From positions 1 through 64,000 of the forward strand of contig ONOE01000001.1 of assembly GCA_900319365.1 (NCBI GenBank): a stretch of 64,000 nt of DNA. The letters run 5' to 3'. The stretch's first letter is position 1, and every line of letters starts with the position of its first letter. The notes under the pieces were generated by a model. That model saw only the letters and a list, made by a program, of their open reading frames with translations. It was not told the origin of the DNA and made no database searches. Shown here piece after piece: positions 34,601 to 41,662 of this stretch. The DNA comes from an uncultured bacterium (GTDB taxonomy: Bacteria > Cyanobacteriota > Vampirovibrionia > Gastranaerophilales > Gastranaerophilaceae). Position numbers and translations under genes: made by a program.

Positions 34601-35725
34601 ATGGAAATTTTGCAATCCGCAACGACTAAACTTAATAATAAAATAGAATTATACGGGGAGGACAAGCAGGATAACAATGTACTTGTTATCGGGGTTTTCC
34701 ACGGCGACGAACCGCAAGGAAAATATTTAATTGAAAAGTATATTTATAGCCCCTCTCCTGCCTTTCAGGCATCCTCTCCCCAAAGGGGCGAGGGAAAGCG
34801 CTTTTTGCATACTCACAACTACACAAATTTTGCAAATTCCGTAGCCAAAGAATTAAGAAAAAATTCAACTGATGCCGAACGTATATTGTGGAGCATTTTA
34901 AAAAATGGACAATTCTTTGGTCTGCATTTTAAAAGACAACAGCCTATCGGTAATTATATTGCGGATTTTGCATGTATGAAAAAAAAGATAATAATTGAAC
35001 TTGACGGCAGTCAACATGATGAAACAAAAAGTATTGAATATGACAGGAAAAGAACTCAATGCCTTAATTCATTAGGGTTTCAGGTTATCAGAATATGGAA
35101 TAATGACATTTTTAATAATTTAAACGGAGTTTATGAACACCTGTTTAATATTTTAAAAAAAGACAAGAATATTAAACAAAAATTCCTTCGCCCCCTTGGG
35201 GAGAGGATGTCCGTAGGACAGGAGAGGGGCTATATACAACACAACAAGCTCCTTTTCCTACCCTGTTTAAATCCTGACGGTATGCAAAACAATACAAGGA
35301 CAAATTCCAACGGTGTTGATTTAAACCGTAACTATCCGACAAAAAACTGGGGGCAAGACACAAGCGCAGCAGGCAACAACCCCGCAGATTATTTCGGCGG
35401 AAAATCGGCAGGAAGTGAAATTGAAACTAAATTTGTACTTGATATTATCGAAAAATACAAGCCGAAATTAATTTTGGCATTGCACGCACCATATAAGGTC
35501 GTCAATTATGACGGTCCCGCAGAAAAATTTGCTAAAAGTATTTCAAAAATCATCGGCTACCCCGTCGAAGCAAGTATCGGCTATCCGACCCCTGGGAGCT
35601 TTGGCACATACTGCGGAGTAGAGCGAAATATTCCTACCATAACTCTTGAATTGGACGAAGAAATACCGATTGCCCAATTAGAACAACCGGTATTTGAAAT
35701 ATTTGATTATCTTTCTGATTGTTAA
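34601..35725 (+). CDS. MpaA-like M14 carboxypeptidase interrupted in frame by a DUF559 nuclease domain
   Basis: Residues 1-48 and about 212-374 together form an MpaA-like zinc carboxypeptidase (gamma-D-glutamyl-mesoDAP peptide amidase group). Zinc ligands His34 and Glu37 are in FHGDE. LNPDG, DLNRNYPTKNW, the third zinc ligand in LALHAPY, and catalytic Glu in TLELDEE are all kept. Between them, codons 49-211 encode repeat-derived sequence and a DUF559 PD-(D/E)xK-like domain (ELRKNSTDAERILWSIL, then PIGNYIADFAC, then IIIELDGSQHDE). The insert keeps the frame. I start at ATG 34601, after ftsY's stop. A TTG at 34805 with gaggga upstream could start the nuclease alone. Confidence 0.9.
   Translation: MEILQSATTKLNNKIELYGEDKQDNNVLVIGVFHGDEPQGKYLIEKYIYSPSPAFQASSPQRGEGKRFLHTHNYTNFANSVAKELRKNSTDAERILWSILKNGQFFGLHFKRQQPIGNYIADFACMKKKIIIELDGSQHDETKSIEYDRKRTQCLNSLGFQVIRIWNNDIFNNLNGVYEHLFNILKKDKNIKQKFLRPLGERMSVGQERGYIQHNKLLFLPCLNPDGMQNNTRTNSNGVDLNRNYPTKNWGQDTSAAGNNPADYFGGKSAGSEIETKFVLDIIEKYKPKLILALHAPYKVVNYDGPAEKFAKSISKIIGYPVEASIGYPTPGSFGTYCGVERNIPTITLELDEEIPIAQLEQPVFEIFDYLSDC
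34745..34796 (+). repeat. Left inverted hairpin repeat of the DUF559 element
   Basis: Begins tatagcccctctcctg, then a TGCCT-TTC-AGGCA stem-loop, then cctctcccc-aaa-ggggcgagg. It matches the reverse complement of 35183-35234 at 45 of 52 positions. Its last bases supply a Shine-Dalgarno-like gaggga. Confidence 0.93.
34747..35234 (+). mobile_element. DUF559 nuclease element inserted in a peptidase gene
   Basis: Boundaries are set by the inverted repeats at 34745-34796 and 35183-35234. The cargo is one nuclease domain. If the segment between tatttat and atacaacac is removed, the peptidase reads through in frame in a surface-loop position between HGDE and LNPDG. No target-site duplication longer than a few A/T bases can be seen. 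Confidence 0.75.
35183..35234 (-). repeat. Right inverted hairpin repeat of the DUF559 element
   Basis: On the minus strand it reads tatagcccctctcctg, then a TGTCC-TAC-GGACA stem-loop, then cctctcccc-aa-gggggcga. Four of its seven differences from the left copy are two compensated base pairs in the first stem. Confidence 0.93.
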
Positions 35726-35728
35726 AAA

Positions 35729-36151
35729 CTAATCAAAATCGAATGACAAAACAGAACCGCTCGTGCTGCGAACAGTATAAATGCCAGCTTTTTCATTTAC
35801 TTCGACTTTTTGAATGCCTAATTTCTTTTGGAGTGTTTTATCCTTTCTGATAGCTTCCAAGTCAGAACGTGATAACTGTTTGCCTGCCTTATCGGTTTTG
35901 TCGGCTTTTCTTATTCCGTCAAAAATAAGATAATTTTTCGAATTTAAGGTAATTGCATCTTCTTTAACAGGTTTTGCCTGATTACTGCGTTTATAATAGG
36001 TGCTTACCTGACCGTTTTTTACGGTTGTATTAAATTCGTTATCTTTCGGTGCTCTGTTTGTATCATAGTTTTTAATTTTAACATTGCCTTTAACATTGAC
36101 ATGAAAAGGCTTTTGGTAATCTGTCTTGCTTGCGACTTTTAAATCTCCCAT
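35729..36151 (-). CDS. Small hypothetical protein
   Basis: A 140-residue basic, hydrophilic protein rich in Lys, Asp and Asn. The first half looks strand-rich (FHVNVKGNVKIKNYD) and 85-115 looks helical (QLSRSDLEAIRKDKTLQKKL), before a final strand pair (YTVRSTSGSVLSFDFD). No recognised domain or signal is seen. It has a good Shine-Dalgarno (cggaggt) and the recurrent promoter motif on the minus strand. It ends 3 bp from the convergent peptidase gene. Confidence 0.6.
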   Translation of the reverse strand: MGDLKVASKTDYQKPFHVNVKGNVKIKNYDTNRAPKDNEFNTTVKNGQVSTYYKRSNQAKPVKEDAITLNSKNYLIFDGIRKADKTDKAGKQLSRSDLEAIRKDKTLQKKLGIQKVEVNEKAGIYTVRSTSGSVLSFDFD

Positions 36152-36169
36152 AAAATACCTCCGTTAGCA

Positions 36170-36208
36170 TATACGTATATATAAAGTATTTTATATTTCA
36201 ATAATTGT
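36170..36208 (-). promoter_or_regulatory. CAA-N-TATATA promoter-like motif, site 6
   Basis: On the minus strand, acaattatt begins at 36208 and TATATA lies 25 nt later (36183-36178), followed by cgtat. The stretch aaaatacttTATATA is nearly identical to sites 3 and 5. It lies upstream of the gene ending at 35729. Confidence 0.5.
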
Positions 36209-36290
36209 CATGAAAAATTACATGTATTAACATTTATTAACATATTTTGTTTGTGCTAATATATTTTTGAAATAAAAGAGGGTTGATACT

Positions 36291-37664
36291 ATGCAATTAT
36301 TTAACACATATTCTGGGCGTTTAGAAGAATTTAAACCTATTGAGGGCAACAAAGTAAAAATGTATGTTTGCGGCCCGACGGTTTATGATAATGCACATTT
36401 AGGACATGCCAGATGTTACATCACATGGGATGTTTTATATCGTTATTTGAAATTCAGAGGATATGATGTTACTTATTGCAGAAACGTAACGGATGTTGAT
36501 GATAAAATCCTTAAAAAAGCCGAAAAAGAGCATAAAACTCCTCAAGAGGTTTCACAATACTGGTATAAACAATTTACAAAATCTATGGATAAATTGAACA
36601 ATCTTCATCCTGACATTGAACCTTTTGCAACAAAAACAATCGGCGAAATGATTTCAATGATTAAAACCCTGATAGAAAAAGGTTATGCTTACGAATCAAA
36701 CGGCGATGTTTATTTCAGAGTAAAGAAATTCGGCAAATACGGTTCATTGTCGGGACAGCCGATTGATAAACTTGAAGCAGGCGCAAGAATTGCCGTAGGC
36801 GAGCAGAAAGAAGATCCGCTTGATTTTGCACTCTGGAAAAAAGACGAAAAATTCGGTTACAATTCACCGTGGGGAGTCGGTCGTCCGGGGTGGCATATTG
36901 AATGCTCAGCAATGAACAGAAAATATTTGGGCAAAACCATTGATATTCACGCAGGCGGAGCGGATTTGATTTTCCCTCACCATGAAAACGAAATTGCACA
37001 ATCCGAATGCGCAACCGGCTGTAAATTTGTAAATTACTGGCTGCACAACGGTTTTGTAACTATTGATCATGAAAAAATGTCAAAATCTTTAGGTAACTTT
37101 TTGACAATTGATGATATTTTGAAAAAATACGATGCAAATACCATAAGATTATTTATTCTAACAAACCATTACAGAATGCCTGTCGAATTTTCGCCCGAAG
37201 CTTTAAATTCCGCTCAAGCAGGAGCTAAAAGACTTACAAACGCAAAGCAAACTCCGATTGATGAAAGTCTTGATATTACAAAAACTCCCGAATATAAAGC
37301 TTTTTGCGAGGCAATGGACGAAGATTTAAACACATCAAAAGCGCTTGCCGTATTGTTTGATTTGACTACCCGAGCAAACAAAGGCGAAAAAGATGCTTAT
37401 ACAATTTTGTATAAACTCGGCACGGTTCTGGGGTTTAAGTTTGAAAAAGCTAAATTGTCCGGTGATGAATTAAAAAAAGCAGTTGAAACAGTTTCGCAAG
37501 CTCTGGGACAAGAATTTAGCACAATGGATGAAATCCTTGAATATCGTAAAAAAGCAAGAGCCGAAAAGAATTGGGAAGTCGCAGACAAAATCCGAGTTGC
37601 ATTAGACAGTATCGGGATTGTTTTAAAAGACACCCCCGACGGCACAAAAATCGAACATAAATAA
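36291..37664 (+). CDS. cysS: Cysteinyl-tRNA synthetase
   Basis: Class I synthetase charging tRNA-Cys. In 457 residues: GPTVYDNAHLGHARCY (the HIGH-type signature, near 27-42), the zinc site Cys plus WHIECSAM and HAGGADLIFPHHENE, and KMSKSLGN (near 263-270). The C-terminal anticodon-binding region is present and the length is normal. It has its own promoter region. A matching tRNA-Cys gene is at 58994. Confidence 0.98.
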   Translation: MQLFNTYSGRLEEFKPIEGNKVKMYVCGPTVYDNAHLGHARCYITWDVLYRYLKFRGYDVTYCRNVTDVDDKILKKAEKEHKTPQEVSQYWYKQFTKSMDKLNNLHPDIEPFATKTIGEMISMIKTLIEKGYAYESNGDVYFRVKKFGKYGSLSGQPIDKLEAGARIAVGEQKEDPLDFALWKKDEKFGYNSPWGVGRPGWHIECSAMNRKYLGKTIDIHAGGADLIFPHHENEIAQSECATGCKFVNYWLHNGFVTIDHEKMSKSLGNFLTIDDILKKYDANTIRLFILTNHYRMPVEFSPEALNSAQAGAKRLTNAKQTPIDESLDITKTPEYKAFCEAMDEDLNTSKALAVLFDLTTRANKGEKDAYTILYKLGTVLGFKFEKAKLSGDELKKAVETVSQALGQEFSTMDEILEYRKKARAEKNWEVADKIRVALDSIGIVLKDTPDGTKIEHK

Positions 37665-37719
37665 GTAAATTCGGTACGAAATTACGAACGCACCATACTT
37701 TTCTTGTATTCTTGCAAAG

Positions 37720-37810
37720 ACAGAGAATTATGTCGTTTTGAGCAAAGCGAAAAACCGCCTGATTGCACATAAAGTGAGATTTCTCGGGCTAAAGTCATCA
37801 CAATGACTGT
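37720..37810. repeat. Imperfect inverted repeat between cysS and panE
   Basis: A left arm around gtcgttttgagcaaagcgaa and a right arm ending gtcatcacaatgac are imperfect complements (gtc-tt-tga...gagaaa pattern). This resembles the common intergenic GTCATTCTGAG-type palindromes of many bacterial genomes. The 158-bp gap contains no gene. Confidence 0.45.
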
Positions 37811-37822
37811 TCCTGCGGAGAT

Positions 37823-38737
37823 TTACCCGTCAATAATTCCGATAAGTTCATGCAAAACTTTATTGTAAGGAGTCGGAATATTGTAATGCTTGCCAAGCTC
37901 AATGACCGTTCCCGCAAAGATTTCGACCTCGGTTTTTCTGCCTGCTTCAACATCTTGTAGCATGGAAGTTTTGCCCTCGCTTATCATTGAATCAAAAGAC
38001 GCGAAAGCCTCATCAATCATTGAATCCGTATTTTTAACCCCATGAGCTTTTGCAAGATTAACAACCTCTTGCATAACATCAGTTAAAAATTTGCGGCATT
38101 TTACGCTTTTTTGCATTTGTCCGAAATTCATTCGCAAAACGGCAGAAGTTTGGTTTGAACTTACATTGAGCATAAATTTCAGCCACATTGCTCTTTGAAT
38201 ATCATCAGGCGTTTTATATTTTATACCGACTTTGTCAAAAAACTTTTCTACAAGCACTTTGTCGTTTATATCGGTAACTTCGGGATTTAAGACTCCGAAA
38301 ACAATAAATCCGGTACCGTCATGGGTAATAATATTACCTTTTCTCATTGCGCTGTGCCCGATAAAATATGAGTGCAGAATATGAGTTTGACCATATTTTT
38401 GGGCCATCATTTTTTCGCTTATAATCCCGTTTAAAAGCGAAATTATAATCGTATCATCTTTTACAAAATTCTCAATATTTTTAATAACATCATTTAAACC
38501 GTTAAATTTTGTGGCAATGATTATTAAATCCGCCTTAAAACTTTTATCATCAGGCAAGATATAATTTAAATCCAATCTTTTTCCGTTAAAAATTTTCGGA
38601 TTTTTGATATATTTTTCATACCTGTTCTTATCAACCAAAACCCTCAAATTTTCGGGGCTGTATTCATTTATCTTATTTGCATAAATTGAGCCGACCGCCC
38701 CAATTCCGCATATCAATACATTATTTATTTCATTCAT
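37823..38737 (-). CDS. panE: 2-dehydropantoate 2-reductase (PanE/ApbA family)
   Basis: NADPH-dependent reduction of ketopantoate to pantoate for coenzyme A synthesis. In 304 residues, the Rossmann motif is ICGIGAVGSIYANKI (near 9-23), the family segment VISLLNGI is present, and the C-terminal domain has the catalytic Lys/Glu region WLKFMLNVSSNQTSAVLR and EVEIFAGTVIELGKHYNIPTP. No panB or panC gene is nearby. Other ketoacid reductase specificity in this family cannot be excluded. Confidence 0.9.
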   Translation of the reverse strand: MNEINNVLICGIGAVGSIYANKINEYSPENLRVLVDKNRYEKYIKNPKIFNGKRLDLNYILPDDKSFKADLIIIATKFNGLNDVIKNIENFVKDDTIIISLLNGIISEKMMAQKYGQTHILHSYFIGHSAMRKGNIITHDGTGFIVFGVLNPEVTDINDKVLVEKFFDKVGIKYKTPDDIQRAMWLKFMLNVSSNQTSAVLRMNFGQMQKSVKCRKFLTDVMQEVVNLAKAHGVKNTDSMIDEAFASFDSMISEGKTSMLQDVEAGRKTEVEIFAGTVIELGKHYNIPTPYNKVLHELIGIIDG

Positions 38738-38802
38738 AACATTTTTTATATTAGCACTTATCTTTTTTATATTACGTTTTCTTTACATTTCCTTAATTTC
38801 AG

Positions 38803-38846
38803 GCAAATTTACCCTAAAAAAATACTTTATATATGCATAAGTGTGT
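38803..38846 (+). promoter_or_regulatory. GCAA-N-TATATA promoter-like motif, site 3
   Basis: gcaaattt at 38803, TATATA at 38828 (25-nt offset), then taagtgtg. It precedes the HD-domain gene by about 20 nt. Confidence 0.5.
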
Positions 38847-38861
38847 AGTTAAAAATTTAGT

Positions 38862-39641
38862 GTGATTTTTTTAGTGGGAATAGCAGTTAATCCATGGCGG
38901 ATTTTTGCAGATCCGTTAAGCAAAGTACAATTTAACAACAGAACAAATGTGGTCTTTAAAGGTGTCGGCGGTGATACTTTTCAGAGCACATCTGTTGGTC
39001 GTTTCTTTAACGAAAACTACATCAAAGCTGCCATAACTCAAAATCCCGAACTTAAACAACTTTTAAAAGATAACAGAATTTCCGTCAAACTGAATATGAC
39101 AGAATTAGCCGACTTGAAACAAAATCATTGCAGCGATACCGCAGAAATTTCCGCACAAATATATAAAAATCTTCCCCGGGCATTAAAATCTCACGTAAAC
39201 CTCAAAGACTTAAAAGACGGCGCAATGCTACATGACATCGGCAAAGTTCTGATTCCGGCAGAAATTTTGAATAAACATGGCAAATTGACCGAAGATGAAT
39301 TTAAAATCATGCACCAACATTCCGAAATCGGTTATCAGATATTAAAAAATTCTGGTGTAAATGATGAAGTTTTAAGCCTTGTAAGATATCATCACGACAA
39401 TATGCAAAAAGGCAATAACTTTGTCCCTGACGTAAATTTGCAAATCTTAAACCTTGCAGACAAATACTCTGCTTTGACAGAACAAAGAGTTTATAAAGAC
39501 AAGCTCAGTCCTCAACAGGCTTTGACAATAATTTTTGGCGACGTAAAAAAAGGAAACGTTCACCCCATGCTTTATAATGCGCTTGTAAAATCCGTAAGCC
39601 CAGCATACACGGCAAAACAACCGCAGCTTAAAGTTTCTTAA
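38862..39641 (+). CDS. HD-domain phosphohydrolase (HD-GYP-like)
   Basis: Residues 95-235 form an HD hydrolase domain. His near 88 (QNHCSDT) is followed by the HD pair His124-Asp125 in MLHDIGKVLIP, and HQHSEIGYQIL and RYHHDN complete the metal site. This resembles HD-GYP cyclic-di-GMP phosphodiesterases, but the GYP signature is not clear. Residues 1-80 are unrelated and polar (VQFNNRTNVVFKG). The start is uncertain: GTG at 38862 or 38874, neither with a good Shine-Dalgarno. No ATG occurs before the domain. Confidence 0.8.
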   Translation: MIFLVGIAVNPWRIFADPLSKVQFNNRTNVVFKGVGGDTFQSTSVGRFFNENYIKAAITQNPELKQLLKDNRISVKLNMTELADLKQNHCSDTAEISAQIYKNLPRALKSHVNLKDLKDGAMLHDIGKVLIPAEILNKHGKLTEDEFKIMHQHSEIGYQILKNSGVNDEVLSLVRYHHDNMQKGNNFVPDVNLQILNLADKYSALTEQRVYKDKLSPQQALTIIFGDVKKGNVHPMLYNALVKSVSPAYTAKQPQLKVS

Positions 39642-39658
39642 CATATATAAAAAATATG

Positions 39659-39700
39659 GCAATTTTTAACAACAAAAATTGTTTATATAAATGTAAGGGA
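39659..39700 (+). promoter_or_regulatory. GCAA-N-TATATA-GTAAGGGA promoter-like motif, site 4
   Basis: gcaattttt at 39659, TATATA at 39684 (25-nt offset), and gtaaggga at 39693-39700. No protein frame follows within 400 bp. Confidence 0.6.
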
Positions 39701-39853
39701 TATTAAAACAAAGTTACTTGGGAAAATCAAAAACAATAAGTTTGTAAAATATAAACAAACAGGGAAAAATTTATAGGGGAATAAAATTTAAATCAAATCA
39801 TCCATCATAATCAATCTTCTTGGGTGCTGAATATTTTTCAGTACCTTTTTTAT
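39693..39853 (+). ncRNA. Non-coding transcript candidate 1
   Basis: It runs from promoter-like site 4 to a terminator (ggtgctga/tcagtacc stem, then tttttt, 39821-39853). There is no ATG anywhere in the segment. The leader shows repeated aggga/gggg blocks and an aaatcaaat stretch shared with candidate 2. Between 39854 and 40194 I see no gene, only a 13-bp perfect hairpin at 40086-40117. Confidence 0.5.
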
Positions 39854-40085
39854 TGCCTGAAAAATAAAAACCGACATTTAATGCTTTCAAATTCTTTAAT
39901 CAGGCGGTCATTTTATGTAGATTGTGGAAGTAAATTCAAAGTACCTGCCTGTTTTTTAATAATGAATATCAGCAAAAATATCGGTAAAAAAAAATAATAG
40001 AATAAAATATGTCTTTTTCATACTAAAGATACACTTTTTATAGAGATTATCTCCTTTCAGACTTCCCTTTCACTCACATATAAAA

Positions 40086-40117
40086 GGTAATAGAATTTAT
40101 AAACAAATTCTATTACC
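40086..40117. promoter_or_regulatory. Perfect 13-bp inverted repeat upstream of kdsD
   Basis: ggtaatagaattt and aaattctattacc flank a 6-nt loop. It lacks a following T-run on the plus strand, so it may be an operator or an RNA hairpin rather than a terminator. It lies about 50 bp upstream of a TATTAT box and 80 bp before kdsD. Confidence 0.4.
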
Positions 40118-40194
40118 CGCATGTACATATTTACCTTAACTATAATTTTCGTGCTATTATATAGGTAAGAGGGACAGCAACAAAAGGAGCCATT

Positions 40195-41190
40195 ATGAAT
40201 ACCGTAACGGAAAAAAATAATGATTTTTCAATTCAGGAAAAAGCGGATATTAAAAGTGCTGCAAATACTATTAATTCGGAAATAGAAACTATTTGCCAGT
40301 TAAGGGACGGATTAGACCAAACTTTAACACAGGCTCTTAACCTGATGCAGCAGGCAAAAGGAAGAATTATTGTAACCGGTATGGGCAAATCAGGTCATAT
40401 TGCAAGAAAGATAGCGGCATCTTTAGCCTCTACGGGAACTCCGTCATTTTTTGTTCACCCGGCAGAAGCAAGCCACGGCGACCTTGGCATGATAACCGAA
40501 GATGATGTTGTTATTGCAATATCAAACAGCGGAGAATCAAAAGAACTCGTAGACATTTTGAATTACTGCAAAAGATTCGGTATTCCTTTGATTGCGATTA
40601 CCAAAAACCCTCAAAGTTCGCTCGGCAAAGCAGGCGACATCGTTTTGAAACTGCCTGATAACGGCGAAGCTTGCCCGCTTGGGCTTGCACCGACAAATTC
40701 CACAACCGCAACTTTGGTTCTGGGAGATGTTTTAACAACCTGTATGATTGAGAGAAAAGGGTTTACAAAAGCGGATTTCAACGACAGACACCCCGGAGGA
40801 AAACTCGGTTCTATTTTGCAAAGAGTTTCAGACCTTATGCATACAGGCGAAGAAATGCCGCTGCTTGAAGAACACGCAGGTATGCAATCCGTTCTTTTAG
40901 AAATGACATCAAAACGCCTCGGATGTGTCGGGTTTGTAAATTCAAACGGCGATTTGACTGGAATTTTAACAGACGGCGACTTGCGCAGATGCTTGACCCC
41001 CGATGTTCTTGAAAAAACAGCCATAGAACTTATGACAAAAAATCCTAAGACTGTAACCAAAGACACCATCGCATCAGAAGCCATGAAAATTATGCACGAT
41101 AAGAAAATTACCAATCTGTTTGTTATTGAGGATAAAAAACCAATCGGAGTAATTCACATCCACGATTTGTTAAATCATGGTGTTGTTTAA
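40195..41190 (+). CDS. kdsD: Arabinose-5-phosphate isomerase (KdsD/KpsF)
   Basis: Interconverts ribulose-5-P and arabinose-5-P, the first step toward Kdo for lipopolysaccharide. The 331 residues contain an SIS domain (GRIIVTGMGKSGHIARKIAAS, near 58-78; SNSGESKE near 107; the PTNSTTATLVLGD segment) and two CBS domains (about 205-325). DRHPGGKLG is the family signature. It supports an outer membrane with Kdo-containing LPS. A good Shine-Dalgarno (aaaggagc) precedes it, and the small DUF4186 gene follows. Confidence 0.96.
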   Translation: MNTVTEKNNDFSIQEKADIKSAANTINSEIETICQLRDGLDQTLTQALNLMQQAKGRIIVTGMGKSGHIARKIAASLASTGTPSFFVHPAEASHGDLGMITEDDVVIAISNSGESKELVDILNYCKRFGIPLIAITKNPQSSLGKAGDIVLKLPDNGEACPLGLAPTNSTTATLVLGDVLTTCMIERKGFTKADFNDRHPGGKLGSILQRVSDLMHTGEEMPLLEEHAGMQSVLLEMTSKRLGCVGFVNSNGDLTGILTDGDLRRCLTPDVLEKTAIELMTKNPKTVTKDTIASEAMKIMHDKKITNLFVIEDKKPIGVIHIHDLLNHGVV

Positions 41191-41222
41191 TTATTTTTTT
41201 AATAAAAAGAAACAGGCAAAAT

Positions 41223-41582
41223 ATGGATATTTTTGACAGGCTCGCAAAATCAAAATTCAGATCAAGATTTAAACTCAGAGCAAAAGAATTTGCATATATT
41301 GAAGAAAAGGGATTAGATAAAATTCAATCTCACGCCCGTGATTTCATAAGGGACAGGGTAGCCCCCGCAGAGCCTAAAAATGACGGCAAACAAACGCCAA
41401 TGAGAGGACATCCCGTTTTTATAGCCCAACACGCAACAGCAACCTGCTGCAGAGGGTGCATTGAAAAATGGCACAGATTTCCCAAAGGAGTTGAACTGAC
41501 ACAACAACAGCAGGATTACCTTGTTTCAATCATTATGGAATGGATAAGACGACAAATATCACAAAACAGCAAGGTTTCTTAA
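41223..41582 (+). CDS. DUF4186 protein
   Basis: A 119-residue protein matching DUF4186: LAKSKFRSRFKLRAKEFAYI, then the conserved THM/HPVFIAQHATATCCRGCIEK with adjacent cysteines, and the WHRFPKGVELT segment. The Cys/His group could bind metal. The function is unknown in any organism I know of. It is 32 bp downstream of kdsD and probably co-transcribed. Confidence 0.88.
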   Translation: MDIFDRLAKSKFRSRFKLRAKEFAYIEEKGLDKIQSHARDFIRDRVAPAEPKNDGKQTPMRGHPVFIAQHATATCCRGCIEKWHRFPKGVELTQQQQDYLVSIIMEWIRRQISQNSKVS

Positions 41583-41662
41583 CCGTTTGTAAAGAATTTC
41601 GCCCCAAAAAGCGTGTTTGTGTTATACTTTAATCAAGAGAACTGACTTTGGAGGATATGTAG

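Noticed and set aside
39956-40021. 21-codon minus-strand frame resembling a signal peptide (MKKTYFILLFFF...)
   Set aside because: A Shine-Dalgarno-like sequence lies about 30 nt away, too far, and the composition is explained by the local A/T runs.
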